Assembly (NCBI GenBank): GCA_964370395.1
Contig: CAYJIZ010000010.1
Location: forward strand, 1 to 64,000
DNA: 64,000 nucleotides
Direction of reading: 5' to 3'
Source: JBGUVL01 sp964370395
GTDB taxonomy: Bacteria; Bacillota_I; Bacilli_A; Erysipelotrichales; Erysipelotrichaceae
This document shows, one piece after another, positions 34,716-43,078 of the stretch. The notes under the pieces were generated by a model. The model saw nothing but the letters and a program-made list of their open reading frames with translations, had not been told where the DNA came from and did no database searches. The position numbers were made by a program, and so were the translations under genes. How positions within the stretch are numbered: the first letter of the stretch is position 1; each line of letters begins with the position of its first letter.

Positions 34716-35420
34716 TTAGTATTCAATCCTTTCAATCGGGATTGGCATTTTATTAATGTGGACACTATCGATTCTTCCATTTTTCACTTTGATTACTTTG
34801 TCACCCATCGCCGTTAAGGCTAAGTTATGGGTAATGACAATAACAGTTACGTTTTGTTGCTTACACGTATCATGCAATAGCTTTAATACTTGTTTACCAG
34901 TTTGGTAGTCCAAAGCACCCGTAGGTTCATCACATAGTAATAACTTCGGGTTTTTCGCTAACGCTCTAGCGATCGCAACACGCTGTTGTTCTCCTCCAGA
35001 TAATTGTGCTGGAAAATTAGAACGACGATCTTGCAAACCAACAGATGCAATCGTTTCGTCCACATTTAATGGATTCTTACAAATTTGCGTTGCTAGTTCC
35101 ACGTTTTCACGCACGTTTAAATTTTGAACTAAATTATAAAATTGAAAGACAAATCCGATATCATAACGGCGATAGGTTGTCAGTTCTTTGGCGCTGTATT
35201 TTGTGATCTCATTTTCATCTACATAAATTTCACCGCTCGTAGCACTATCCATACCACCTAAAATATTTAAAATCGTACTCTTACCAGCCCCACTTGCACC
35301 AGCAATTACGACAAATTCACCTCTGTTAATTTGAAAATCAACACCATCAAGTGCAGGAATTTCAACTTCACCCATTTTATATATTTTTTTCACATTCTTA
35401 AATTCGATAAAAGCACTCAT
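34716..35420 (-). CDS. ABC transporter ATP-binding protein, MacB/LolD type
   Basis: The 234-residue ATPase pairs with the permease just downstream (2-base gap). It has Walker A GASGAGKST, the Q-loop region GFVFQFYNLVQNLNVREN typical of the LolD/MacB group, signature LSGGEQQRVAIARAL, Walker B LLLCDEPTGALD and the switch VIVITHN. Start 35420 is preferred because GGAGG lies between it and an upstream in-frame ATG at 35435. Energy coupling for the FtsX-like subunit is the inferred role. Confidence 0.93.
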   Translation of the reverse strand: MSAFIEFKNVKKIYKMGEVEIPALDGVDFQINRGEFVVIAGASGAGKSTILNILGGMDSATSGEIYVDENEITKYSAKELTTYRRYDIGFVFQFYNLVQNLNVRENVELATQICKNPLNVDETIASVGLQDRRSNFPAQLSGGEQQRVAIARALAKNPKLLLCDEPTGALDYQTGKQVLKLLHDTCKQQNVTVIVITHNLALTAMGDKVIKVKNGRIDSVHINKMPIPIERIEY

Positions 35421-35577
35421 AAGGCAAACCTCCATGTATCTCTATTATACTCGAAAATAAGGGGATGTGAGCAAAGAAATCGAAAGTTAATGAGTGTTTC
35501 AGTGGTAAAGAATGGAAAAAAAGCTTTTAATAATAATAGAGACGGTTATAATTAAATTACAGCAGGAAGTGAAAAAT

Positions 35578-37218
35578 ATGGAATGTAAAATAGTAGAGAG
35601 AGATGAAGCAATCGATATTCAACAATTTATGCAAGATGTGACAATTGATTTGTTGGAGTGTAAAGTGATGCTTAATTCGATTGAAATCACATTTGTAAGC
35701 AAAGGCTTGGCAAAAAGTTTAAGTGACGATATCGAAGAATACGAAAAAATCATCATGAGTAAAATCGATGAAGTTTTCACAAAAGAAGAAAGAATCACGC
35801 TATTACAAAATCACCAGGATGTGATTGACCGCTATTTGGTTGTGGAAAAAGAGTTGGATGACCTAACTTGTTTGCACATGCATATGCATCGGGTTGAAAC
35901 ACATGCTAATTATTTGATTTATCGTGGTTCATTAGAAGACGCAAGTGATTATCGCAATTTCTTTGCGAATTTTGTGCGTACTGCAGGCAGTGAAATGTTT
36001 GAGTACATACCAGATAAAGATCGCATTGTCTTTTTTGATGAAATTCGTAATATATCTAGAGTATTCGGTTATAAGAATAAGATTGATAAAGTGACAACGA
36101 CCTTTTTAAAAAAGGGGTTTGTGCATGAAGATAGCAAAGATGAATTTCTTCATTTCTTCCAACAATTAAGAGATGGATGTGAAAACTTACGTTATGATAT
36201 TCATCTTGTTAGTAAACAAGGAATGGACCTTTGGGTAGAAATGCGTGCGGGAGCTTTGAAAAATCACCATAACGATGCAGTTGCGGTGTATGGTAGTGTA
36301 AAAGACATCAACCATCAAAAGAAACAAGAAACACAGACAACCCAAATTTCACGTTTTATTTTGAGTATGGAAGAGTTGGCTAATTTCTCTTGGTCGATTA
36401 ACCTAACAAAAGATGAAATTATTACTTCGTTGAAACCATCGATTCACAGTGGTGATTGCTATAGCGAAATACTATTAGAATCGATTCGACACTGCATTGA
36501 TGAACAATGCCAAAAACCATTAGCTAAGTTTTTGGATCGCGATAAAATAATGAATGACTTTTATGAGAATCACATTAGTTCTAACTCTTATGATTATCGT
36601 CACTTTTTAAGTGATGGGCAATCACTGTGGTCAAAGTTTGTATATTATCTTGTCGAAGAGGAAGAAAGCAAAGATTTGATATTGAATTTGTATACGATGG
36701 ATATCAATGAAGATAAGTTACGTGAGTTACGCCAATTGCGTATTTCACAAATTGATTCCCTAACAGGTTTAAGTAATAAAAGTGTTGCGAAAGAATTAGT
36801 AAACAAAACGATTGTGAAAGAAAACATACAAAATCGCGGTGGTGCGATGATGTTGTTTGACATTGATCATTTTAGAGAGCTAAATGAAGTATTTGGAGTT
36901 AGCTTTGGAGACCAAGTACTAGCAAAATTAGCCAAACGATTCATCTCGTTATTTCGAGAAAACGATGTTGTCTGTCGTATCGATGGCGATATGTTTATGG
37001 TTGTTTGTGCGAATATGAATAAGCAGAGCGTATTGAACAAAGCGGATGAAATATGTCGTTTATTAAGTAAAGAATACAAAAAAGACGATACGAAAATCGC
37101 CTTTACACTAACAAGTGGAGTCGCTTTAATCCCAGAAGATGGAGTGGACTTTGAGACCTTGTTTGAAAATGCAGACCTTGCCTTACATGAAGCAAAAATG
37201 AAAAAGAAAGAAATTTAG
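35578..37218 (+). CDS. PAS-like/GGDEF protein with degenerate cyclase motif
   Basis: From ATG 35578 (AGGAAG upstream) the protein has 546 residues and no membrane segment. A helical N-terminus (about 1-115) is followed by a PAS-like region near 130-260 (FFANFVRTAGSEMFEYIPDK, LRYDIHLVSKQGMDLWVEM), a second sensor-like part, and a GGDEF domain from about residue 385 (QIDSLTGLSNKSVAKEL, GGAMMLFDIDHFRELN). The active-site loop reads CRIDGDMFMVV where active enzymes have RxGGDEF: the first Gly is Asp and the catalytic Glu is Met. It is therefore probably not a diguanylate cyclase, and may bind a nucleotide or only sense. It converges on rpoN. Confidence 0.82.
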   Translation: MECKIVERDEAIDIQQFMQDVTIDLLECKVMLNSIEITFVSKGLAKSLSDDIEEYEKIIMSKIDEVFTKEERITLLQNHQDVIDRYLVVEKELDDLTCLHMHMHRVETHANYLIYRGSLEDASDYRNFFANFVRTAGSEMFEYIPDKDRIVFFDEIRNISRVFGYKNKIDKVTTTFLKKGFVHEDSKDEFLHFFQQLRDGCENLRYDIHLVSKQGMDLWVEMRAGALKNHHNDAVAVYGSVKDINHQKKQETQTTQISRFILSMEELANFSWSINLTKDEIITSLKPSIHSGDCYSEILLESIRHCIDEQCQKPLAKFLDRDKIMNDFYENHISSNSYDYRHFLSDGQSLWSKFVYYLVEEEESKDLILNLYTMDINEDKLRELRQLRISQIDSLTGLSNKSVAKELVNKTIVKENIQNRGGAMMLFDIDHFRELNEVFGVSFGDQVLAKLAKRFISLFRENDVVCRIDGDMFMVVCANMNKQSVLNKADEICRLLSKEYKKDDTKIAFTLTSGVALIPEDGVDFETLFENADLALHEAKMKKKEI

Positions 37219-37230
37219 GTTTCTTTCTTT
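37203..37230. terminator. Bidirectional terminator between the GGDEF gene and rpoN
   Basis: AAAGAAAGAAA, TTTAGG loop, TTTCTTTCTTT. It includes the stop codons of both converging genes. Confidence 0.65.
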
Positions 37231-38438
37231 CTTTTACGTTGTTTTGAATTGGCGATAAGCAATTGCTCGCGATACTTGGCAACTGCTCTTCGGGATACGT
37301 ACAAGTCCAAGGTAGCAAGTTGCTCCACGATTTCTTGGTCGCTTAATGGCGTACTCTTGTCTTCTTTGTGAATGACTTGTAGCATCGCTTTTTTTATCGC
37401 ATCTTTGCTGCTGCCTTCTTTTGTCGCAGAAACAAAAAGTGCTTTTACTGGATAAATTTCATTATTAAACAAATAGTATTTATTCGATAAGGTACGAGAT
37501 ACTGTCGATTCATGAAACGAGGTTGTTTGTGCGATATCACTTAACGTACATGGTTGTAACTCATCATTGAATAAAAAATAATTTTTTTGGATATGAAGAA
37601 GGGCATCTGCCATCATCAATAACGTTTTATTTCGTTTATTTAAACTATCTACAAAATAATACGCTTCACTAAAATACGCTTTTAATGTGGGACTGATTTG
37701 TTTGTGTTTTAATTCATCATCAATATGTATGTGCCCTATTTGCGCTAATTCAATTTGAAGCTGGCCATCAACAATCGTAATTTCAAAATCAGGCAAAATA
37801 AACTTCTCTTTTTTTGAAGTGTAATTACGACAAGGAAACGGGTCGCATTGTTGGATGTCATGTATGCATTCCTTGACTTCTTCAAGTGATAAATGCAGTG
37901 CTTCTTGAATGCTTTGGTAATCTTGTTTAATCAGTTGCTGTTGGTAATCTTCCCAAATTGTCTGGGCATCGTATAAGTATTGTTCCTTTAACTGAATACG
38001 AATGCTATCAATGCTATTTTGTGCACAAACACCACTTGGTTCAAAGGTTTGTAGCACGTGTAACGTTTCCACAAATGCTTTCTTGCTCGTTTTCAACAAT
38101 TGACAATAGGTAGAACTATCATAAGACAAAAACCCATTGTCATCGAGTGACTCAATAATAAAATTTGCGATGGTTTCATCATACTTTTTCTTTGTTGTAT
38201 GCAACTGCAAATACAGTTCTTCTTGTAGTGAGACATGTGTGCTTATGGCTTCGTTTAAATATTGGTGCATATCCACACTAGGTGTGTATTCTAAAATAGG
38301 ATTACTAGCGACAATCTCTTGAATGCTACTTAAAAGATCACTTTGGCTCATTTTTAGCACCTCGAGTGATTGTTTCATTGAAAGGGATAGTTGCAATGTT
38401 TGATTTAATTTTTGTGTCACCTTTAATGTTTGCTTCAT
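37215..38438 (-). CDS. rpoN: RNA polymerase sigma-54 factor RpoN
   Basis: Sigma-54 directs RNA polymerase to -24/-12 promoters and needs an AAA+ activator. The 407-residue protein has the Gln/Leu-rich activator-interacting region I (TQKLNQTLQLSLSMKQSLEV), the core-binding middle region, the HTH (PCTLSDIAQTTSFHESTVSR) and the RpoN box as SRRAVAKYRE (consensus ARRTVAKYRE). It is divergent from a LevR-type activator, an arrangement that ties this sigma factor to the neighbouring PTS operon. A -24/-12 sequence overlaps its own -10 region, which suggests autoregulation. Confidence 0.95.
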   Translation of the reverse strand: MKQTLKVTQKLNQTLQLSLSMKQSLEVLKMSQSDLLSSIQEIVASNPILEYTPSVDMHQYLNEAISTHVSLQEELYLQLHTTKKKYDETIANFIIESLDDNGFLSYDSSTYCQLLKTSKKAFVETLHVLQTFEPSGVCAQNSIDSIRIQLKEQYLYDAQTIWEDYQQQLIKQDYQSIQEALHLSLEEVKECIHDIQQCDPFPCRNYTSKKEKFILPDFEITIVDGQLQIELAQIGHIHIDDELKHKQISPTLKAYFSEAYYFVDSLNKRNKTLLMMADALLHIQKNYFLFNDELQPCTLSDIAQTTSFHESTVSRTLSNKYYLFNNEIYPVKALFVSATKEGSSKDAIKKAMLQVIHKEDKSTPLSDQEIVEQLATLDLYVSRRAVAKYREQLLIANSKQRKRKKET

Positions 38439-38455
38439 AATTACCTCACAACTGT

Positions 38456-38476
38456 ATTATAGCAAGTTTTGTGCCA
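38456..38476 (-). promoter_or_regulatory. Sigma-54-type promoter overlapping an extended -10 before rpoN
   Basis: On the minus strand, TGGCAC (38476-38471), five bases, then TTGCT (38465-38461) match the -24/-12 consensus. The same bases continue into TGCTATAAT (ending 38456), an extended -10 for sigma-A. The rpoN start lies 18 bases further on. It may be a dual promoter. Which form is used is unknown. Confidence 0.65.
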
Positions 38477-38497
38477 TAGAAATTCATTTTTTGTCTC

Positions 38498-38526
38498 TTG
38501 ACTTTAAATGGTAGAAACTCTACTAT
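38498..38526 (+). promoter_or_regulatory. Sigma-A promoter of the LevR-type activator
   Basis: TTGACT, a 17-base spacer and TACTAT, 20 bases before the start codon, divergent from the rpoN promoter. Confidence 0.65.
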
Positions 38527-38546
38527 GATAACTGTGAGGGAATCCT

Positions 38547-41258
38547 ATGCATAAGACGATTGAAGAGTTAATAAAACAACAGACGCTTGCCAAAGCGTAC
38601 CAACATAATAATGCGAAAACAATTAGCGAAAAGGTGCAGATTAGCCGCAATGAAGTAGCGAGTATTTTAAATGCGCTTCATCACCAAAATAAGCTGATTA
38701 AAATTGAAAGCAAACCGATTGTTTTCTTAAGCAAAGAAGTGATGGAGTCCTACGTGCAACATGAATTGTTGCTTACGTATGCTAGCATCGATGCTATTTT
38801 TGAAAAAGAAGAAGTCAAAGGGTTTAAGCAACTGGTGGGGTATGATGGAAGCTTACAACAACTAGTAAAGCAGTGTAAAGCAACGATTGCTTATCCACCG
38901 AATGGCTTACCGATGATGTTATATGGGCCAACGGGTACAGGAAAAAGCCATATTGCGAAAGTGACGTACGAGTATGCGAAAAACAAAGGGTTGTTGCAAC
39001 CAGAAGGTAAATTCATTGCGCTAAACTGTAGTGAGTATGCCAATAATCCAGAGTTGTTAACCGCAAACCTATTCGGTCATGTGAAAGGTGCTTTTACAGG
39101 AGCTGACAAAGATCATCCTGGATTAATCGCATTGGCGGATGGTGGTGTATTGTTTCTTGATGAAGTACATAACTTAAAGGCAGAATGCCAAGAAAAACTA
39201 TTTCAATTTATGGACCAAGCGATTTACCATCGTGTAGGGGATAATGAGAAATGGTACGAATCAAATGTAAGATTGATTTTTGCGACAACAGAAAATCCAG
39301 AAGAAGTCTTATTGAAAACATTACAGAGAAGAATAGTTATGACTATTCATGTTCCTTCGTTAAATGAGCGTGGAATGCAAGAGCGAATGCAATTGTTGTA
39401 TACGATGTTTAAAGAAGAAGAAAAGAAGTTAAAAAAGAAGATAAAATTAAGTGTAAAAGTATACAACATTTTATTGTCACATGACTTTGTTGGTAATATT
39501 GGTGGTTTGAAAAGTTGTGTACAATCGTGTTGTGTCAATTCTTTGTTTAATGTGAATGACAAAGAAGAGATGGAAATTCACTTAGAAAGTTTACCAAAAC
39601 AATTGTTGCATGATTACGCAAGTAAGACACAAGCGTATGTGAGTCAACATGAATACATTGAAGTAGAAGAACTAAAAGGATTTATCAACAAAGAAAAAGA
39701 TATCATTCGCTTGAATGAAGCATTGCTGAATCACTACATCGCCTATACGCAAGATGAGATGAACCAAACAACTTGTTTCAACGAAAACAAACAAGCCGTA
39801 CGACAATACTTTGATGATATGTTGTTTAAGAAACAAGATAGTTCAGAAATTGATTTGTACCAAAATGGGGTATCGCACATTTTTGATTTAATGGCAAATC
39901 GCTATGGTTTAAAAATAGCAAATAATGATTTGCTGGCGATTAGCCACTACTTAAATAACTATCATAAGGATTACTACAGTTTTACCAATTGGAGTAATCA
40001 AAACATGGAGCACTGTATTGCTTTTGAAGCTTTTATGAAAAATGAATTCTACCATGAATTTATGATAACGAGTGAAATCATCAAATACTTAGAATCGTAT
40101 TTGGATATGCGTATGAGTCCAATGGTGACGATTACATTGTTGATTTTAATGACTAGCCTTGCGAAACAAAATCAACATCGAAAGAAATTAGGTGTGATTT
40201 TAGCACATGGTTTCTCAACGGCAAGCAGTATTGCGGATGCCACTAATAAATTTTTAAATGCCTATGTCTTCGATGCGATCGATATGCCTTTAAATGTCGA
40301 TACCAATACGATTGTACAAAAGTTAAATGCGTACTTAAGTCGGGTTGGTAAATTTGATGAATTGTTATTGCTTGTCGACATGGGAAGCTTAGAAGAAATA
40401 TACAAAGGGTTGGATGTGAAGAATGCCAATATTGGTATCATCAACAACATTAGTACCAAAGCTGCTTTGGAAATTGGAAATGGCATTGTGCAAGATAGAG
40501 CCATGGAAGAAATCTTCAAAGATGTCATTAAGTATACGAATACGACATATCACATCGAGAAAAATAGACAAAAGGAAGAAATTATCTTATGTTCTTGTGC
40601 GAGTGGAATGGGAACCGCAGAAAAGTTACGTGTTATCATTCAAGATTCGCTTCCGATGAATAGTGCAATTGCGGTGAAAACATACAACTACAATGAATTG
40701 ATGGAAAAAGGAACAAACGATGCGTTCTTTGATGACTATCATGTATTATGTGTGATTGGAACCCTGAATCCAAATATCAAAGAATTGAACTTTATTCCGA
40801 TTGAGGATTTGATTATTAACGATTGTTTGGATGAGTTAGACCAATACTTGCATACTACCTTAAATGAGGAACAACTATTGTATTTCAAAAAGAATATATT
40901 GCGTAATTTCTCATTGTCGAATATTATGAATAACTTAACGATATTAAATCCGAATAAATTGTTGCAACATGTTGCCGATGCGATTGATCGTTTGCAACAA
41001 GCACTAGATATCGCATTTACAAACAATACTTGTTTTGGCTTGTATGTGCACATAAGTTGTATGATTGAGCGATTGGTTATGCAAAAGGAAATTGATGTGT
41101 ACAGTGATATGGAAACATTCAAAGTGGAGAATGCAAGATTTATTACGTTAATGAAACAAACGTTTTGTGATGTAGAACAGTTTTATGGAGTCGAAATTCC
41201 GATTGCGGAAATTGGCTACATTTATGATTATGTTAAAAATGATCCTAGATTTCAATAA
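38547..41258 (+). CDS. Sigma-54-dependent LevR/GfrR-type PTS-regulated activator
   Basis: The 903-residue protein activates sigma-54 promoters under control of the phosphotransferase system. Domains in order are: an N-terminal winged HTH (residues 1-65, ISEKVQISRNEVASILNAL); an AAA+ domain with Walker A GPTGTGKSHIA, the sigma-54 contact loop GAFTGADKDHPG and Walker B VLFLDEVHNL; a first PRD near 430-530; an EIIA-Man-like domain (KLGVILAHGFSTASS); an EIIB-like domain (ILCSCASGMGTAEK); and a second PRD (FGLYVHISCMIERL). Phosphorylation of its PRD histidines should report sugar supply. It precedes a mannose-family PTS operon with a strong -24/-12 promoter, matching levR or gfrR loci. AGGG precedes the ATG. 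Confidence 0.95.
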   Translation: MHKTIEELIKQQTLAKAYQHNNAKTISEKVQISRNEVASILNALHHQNKLIKIESKPIVFLSKEVMESYVQHELLLTYASIDAIFEKEEVKGFKQLVGYDGSLQQLVKQCKATIAYPPNGLPMMLYGPTGTGKSHIAKVTYEYAKNKGLLQPEGKFIALNCSEYANNPELLTANLFGHVKGAFTGADKDHPGLIALADGGVLFLDEVHNLKAECQEKLFQFMDQAIYHRVGDNEKWYESNVRLIFATTENPEEVLLKTLQRRIVMTIHVPSLNERGMQERMQLLYTMFKEEEKKLKKKIKLSVKVYNILLSHDFVGNIGGLKSCVQSCCVNSLFNVNDKEEMEIHLESLPKQLLHDYASKTQAYVSQHEYIEVEELKGFINKEKDIIRLNEALLNHYIAYTQDEMNQTTCFNENKQAVRQYFDDMLFKKQDSSEIDLYQNGVSHIFDLMANRYGLKIANNDLLAISHYLNNYHKDYYSFTNWSNQNMEHCIAFEAFMKNEFYHEFMITSEIIKYLESYLDMRMSPMVTITLLILMTSLAKQNQHRKKLGVILAHGFSTASSIADATNKFLNAYVFDAIDMPLNVDTNTIVQKLNAYLSRVGKFDELLLLVDMGSLEEIYKGLDVKNANIGIINNISTKAALEIGNGIVQDRAMEEIFKDVIKYTNTTYHIEKNRQKEEIILCSCASGMGTAEKLRVIIQDSLPMNSAIAVKTYNYNELMEKGTNDAFFDDYHVLCVIGTLNPNIKELNFIPIEDLIINDCLDELDQYLHTTLNEEQLLYFKKNILRNFSLSNIMNNLTILNPNKLLQHVADAIDRLQQALDIAFTNNTCFGLYVHISCMIERLVMQKEIDVYSDMETFKVENARFITLMKQTFCDVEQFYGVEIPIAEIGYIYDYVKNDPRFQ

Positions 41259-41283
41259 AAGTGTGCCGAGTGGCACACTTTTT
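41257..41283 (+). terminator. Terminator of the activator gene
   Basis: AAAAGTGTGCC, a 4-base loop, GGCACACTTTT with a short T tract. The right arm is shared with a -24/-12-like sequence. Confidence 0.75.
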
Positions 41284-41286
41284 GCT
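41271..41286 (+). promoter_or_regulatory. Second sigma-54-type sequence inside the terminator hairpin
   Basis: TGGCAC, five bases and TTGCT match the -24/-12 consensus. It lies 70 bases upstream of the better-placed site at 41341. It could be a second promoter, or a by-product of the hairpin. Confidence 0.4.
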
Positions 41287-41340
41287 TGTATGGAAGTGAG
41301 CAAAGCTAAGCAAAAAAATAAAACGAGCAATTCGAGTGAA

Positions 41341-41356
41341 TGGCACGTAACTTGCT
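41341..41356 (+). promoter_or_regulatory. Sigma-54 (-24/-12) promoter of the PTS-deglycase operon
   Basis: TGGCAC-GTAAC-TTGCT matches the -24/-12 consensus exactly, including the G after TGGCAC. Initiation about 12 bases after the -12 GC would fall just before the GGAGGGAG ribosome binding site of the EIIA gene. The divergent rpoN and the adjacent GAFTGA-bearing activator support it. Confidence 0.88.
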
Positions 41357-41382
41357 TAGATAAAAGTGGAGGGAGTGGTAGA

Positions 41383-41796
41383 GTGAGAAAGTTGGTATTA
41401 GCAACTCACGGTGAATTAGCAAAAGGAATGCAAAACTCATTAAAGATGATTGTTGGCGATTTGGCAAATGAAATCGAAACATATAGCTTGTATCCAGGCG
41501 AAAGCCCTAATGATTATTATGAGCAATTAAAAAACCGTATTACACAAAGCGAGGAACAATTTATTATCGTATGTGATATTAAAGGTGGAAGCGTTCATAC
41601 AACCTTATCAAAATTAATTGTTTATTCAAATGTGACAGTGATTTCGGGAATGAATATGAATATGGTGTTGGACTTGGTGTTAACTTACCAAAGTGGGCTT
41701 AGTGAAAAAGACTGTGCTAACTTAATGGCAAGTGCAAAAGATGGAATTACGATTTTGAATAATTCACTGATTGACAGTGAAGATGAAGATTTTTAA
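41383..41796 (+). CDS. PTS mannose-family EIIA component
   Basis: EIIA accepts phosphate from HPr and passes it to EIIB. From GTG 41383, placed after GGAGGGAG and the -24/-12 promoter, the protein has 137 residues. The phosphorylated His lies in LVLATHGELAKGM near residue 9, followed by CDIKGGSVHTT and VISGMNMNMVLDLVL, standard in the EIIA-Man fold. An open frame back to 41185 overlaps the activator gene and the promoter and is rejected. It is the first gene of the operon EIIA-EIIB-EIIC-EIID-SIS-SIS. Confidence 0.93.
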   Translation: MRKLVLATHGELAKGMQNSLKMIVGDLANEIETYSLYPGESPNDYYEQLKNRITQSEEQFIIVCDIKGGSVHTTLSKLIVYSNVTVISGMNMNMVLDLVLTYQSGLSEKDCANLMASAKDGITILNNSLIDSEDEDF

Positions 41797-41814
41797 AGAA
41801 AGGAGGAGGCAAAG

Positions 41815-42285
41815 ATGATTAAATTAGTTCGCGTTGATCATAGATTATTACATGGACAAGTCGCATTTTCTTGGACTTCTTCATTAAGTGCAGATTGTAT
41901 TTTAATTGCAAATGATGAAGTCGTAAATGATGAGTTAAGAAAAACTACAATGAAGTTAGCACAACCACATGGTGTGAAATTAGTCATTAAAAACATGGAA
42001 GATTCGATTGCTGCAATCAATAGTGGTGTTACGGATAAGTACAAACTATTAATTGTGGTGGAATCAATCAAAGATGTTTACGCATTAGCAAAAGGTTGTC
42101 CACAAGTGAAGTCAATCAACTTAGGGGGAACCAAAGCCAAAGAGAACACAAGAAATATTTCAAAGGCAGTCAATGTTTTAGCGGAAGAAGAAGTGTTATT
42201 AAAAGAATTGATTCAAGATGGAATCGAAGTGGAAATCCGCATGGTTCCAGATGACACAAGAACATTAGCAGAAAAAGTACTTTAA
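41815..42285 (+). CDS. PTS mannose/fructose/sorbose-family EIIB component
   Basis: EIIB takes phosphate from EIIA and transfers it to the incoming sugar. The 156-residue protein shows the family start with the phosphoryl-accepting His in VRVDHRLLHGQVAFSW (near residue 15), then LIANDEVVNDELRKTTMKLA and SINLGGTKAKENTRNISK, typical of EIIB-Sor/Man. AAAGGAGGAGG precedes the ATG. The neighbours are the EIIA and EIIC subunits of the same permease. Confidence 0.95.
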   Translation: MIKLVRVDHRLLHGQVAFSWTSSLSADCILIANDEVVNDELRKTTMKLAQPHGVKLVIKNMEDSIAAINSGVTDKYKLLIVVESIKDVYALAKGCPQVKSINLGGTKAKENTRNISKAVNVLAEEEVLLKELIQDGIEVEIRMVPDDTRTLAEKVL

Positions 42286-42301
42286 AAAGGAGGAGAAGTA
42301 A

Positions 42302-43078
42302 ATGTTATTACAGGCGATTTTATTAGGATTAGTAGCGATGCTTGGTAATGCAGAATATTTGTTAGGAACAAGTTTACTATCAAGACCATTAGTAATGGGA
42401 GCATTAACAGGAGTCGTATTAGGAGACATTCCAACCGGTGTTGCATTAGGGGCAACACTAGAATTAGCATTCATGGGAGCTTTCTCAATTGGGGCAAGTA
42501 TTCCACCAGAAATGATTTCAGGAACAGTATTAGGGACGGCATTTGCCATTACGACAGGATCAGGAGCGGAAACAGCGTTAACAGTTGGATTACCCGTTGC
42601 ATCTTTAGTATTAATTGCGAAAAACGTAGGAATGGTATTCATTCTACCACCATTTGTGCATAGAGCAGATACACATGCAGCACAAGGAAATACCAAAGGG
42701 GTTGCTAGAATGCACTTCTTAGGTGGATTATTCGGTGTTAACTTAATTATCGGTGTGATTGTTGCCGTAGGATTCTACTTAGGTGGACCAGCAATTCAAT
42801 CATTCTTAAATGTGATTCCAGCTTGGGTTTCAAAAGGATTAGAAATTACAATGGGATTATTACCAGCCATCGGGTTTGGTTTATTATTACAAATGATTGT
42901 GAACAAGAAAGTGGCATGTTTCTTCGTATTAGGTTTCGCCCTTTCTTCTTATTTAGGTATTCCAGTAACAGGAATTGCTATCTTTGGAGCAGTCATTGCA
43001 ATTGTGGTAACACAATTAGATAAAAATACAAAAGCACAAGTAAGCGTAGCAGGAGGTATGGCAGATGACGACTTCTAA
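42302..43078 (+). CDS. PTS mannose-family EIIC component
   Basis: EIIC is one of two membrane subunits forming the sugar channel. The 258-residue protein has about seven hydrophobic segments and the EIIC-Man features LLSRPLVMGALTGVVLGD, GVALGATLELAFMG and IPPEMISGTVLGTAFAI. AAAGGAGGAG precedes the ATG. Its end overlaps the EIID gene by 14 bases, so both membrane subunits are made together. Confidence 0.95.
   Translation: MLLQAILLGLVAMLGNAEYLLGTSLLSRPLVMGALTGVVLGDIPTGVALGATLELAFMGAFSIGASIPPEMISGTVLGTAFAITTGSGAETALTVGLPVASLVLIAKNVGMVFILPPFVHRADTHAAQGNTKGVARMHFLGGLFGVNLIIGVIVAVGFYLGGPAIQSFLNVIPAWVSKGLEITMGLLPAIGFGLLLQMIVNKKVACFFVLGFALSSYLGIPVTGIAIFGAVIAIVVTQLDKNTKAQVSVAGGMADDDF

Noticed and set aside
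33104..34756. Several open frames on the plus strand antisense to the ABC permease
   Set aside because: They mirror the low-complexity coiled-coil codons and carry no recognisable domain or start signals.
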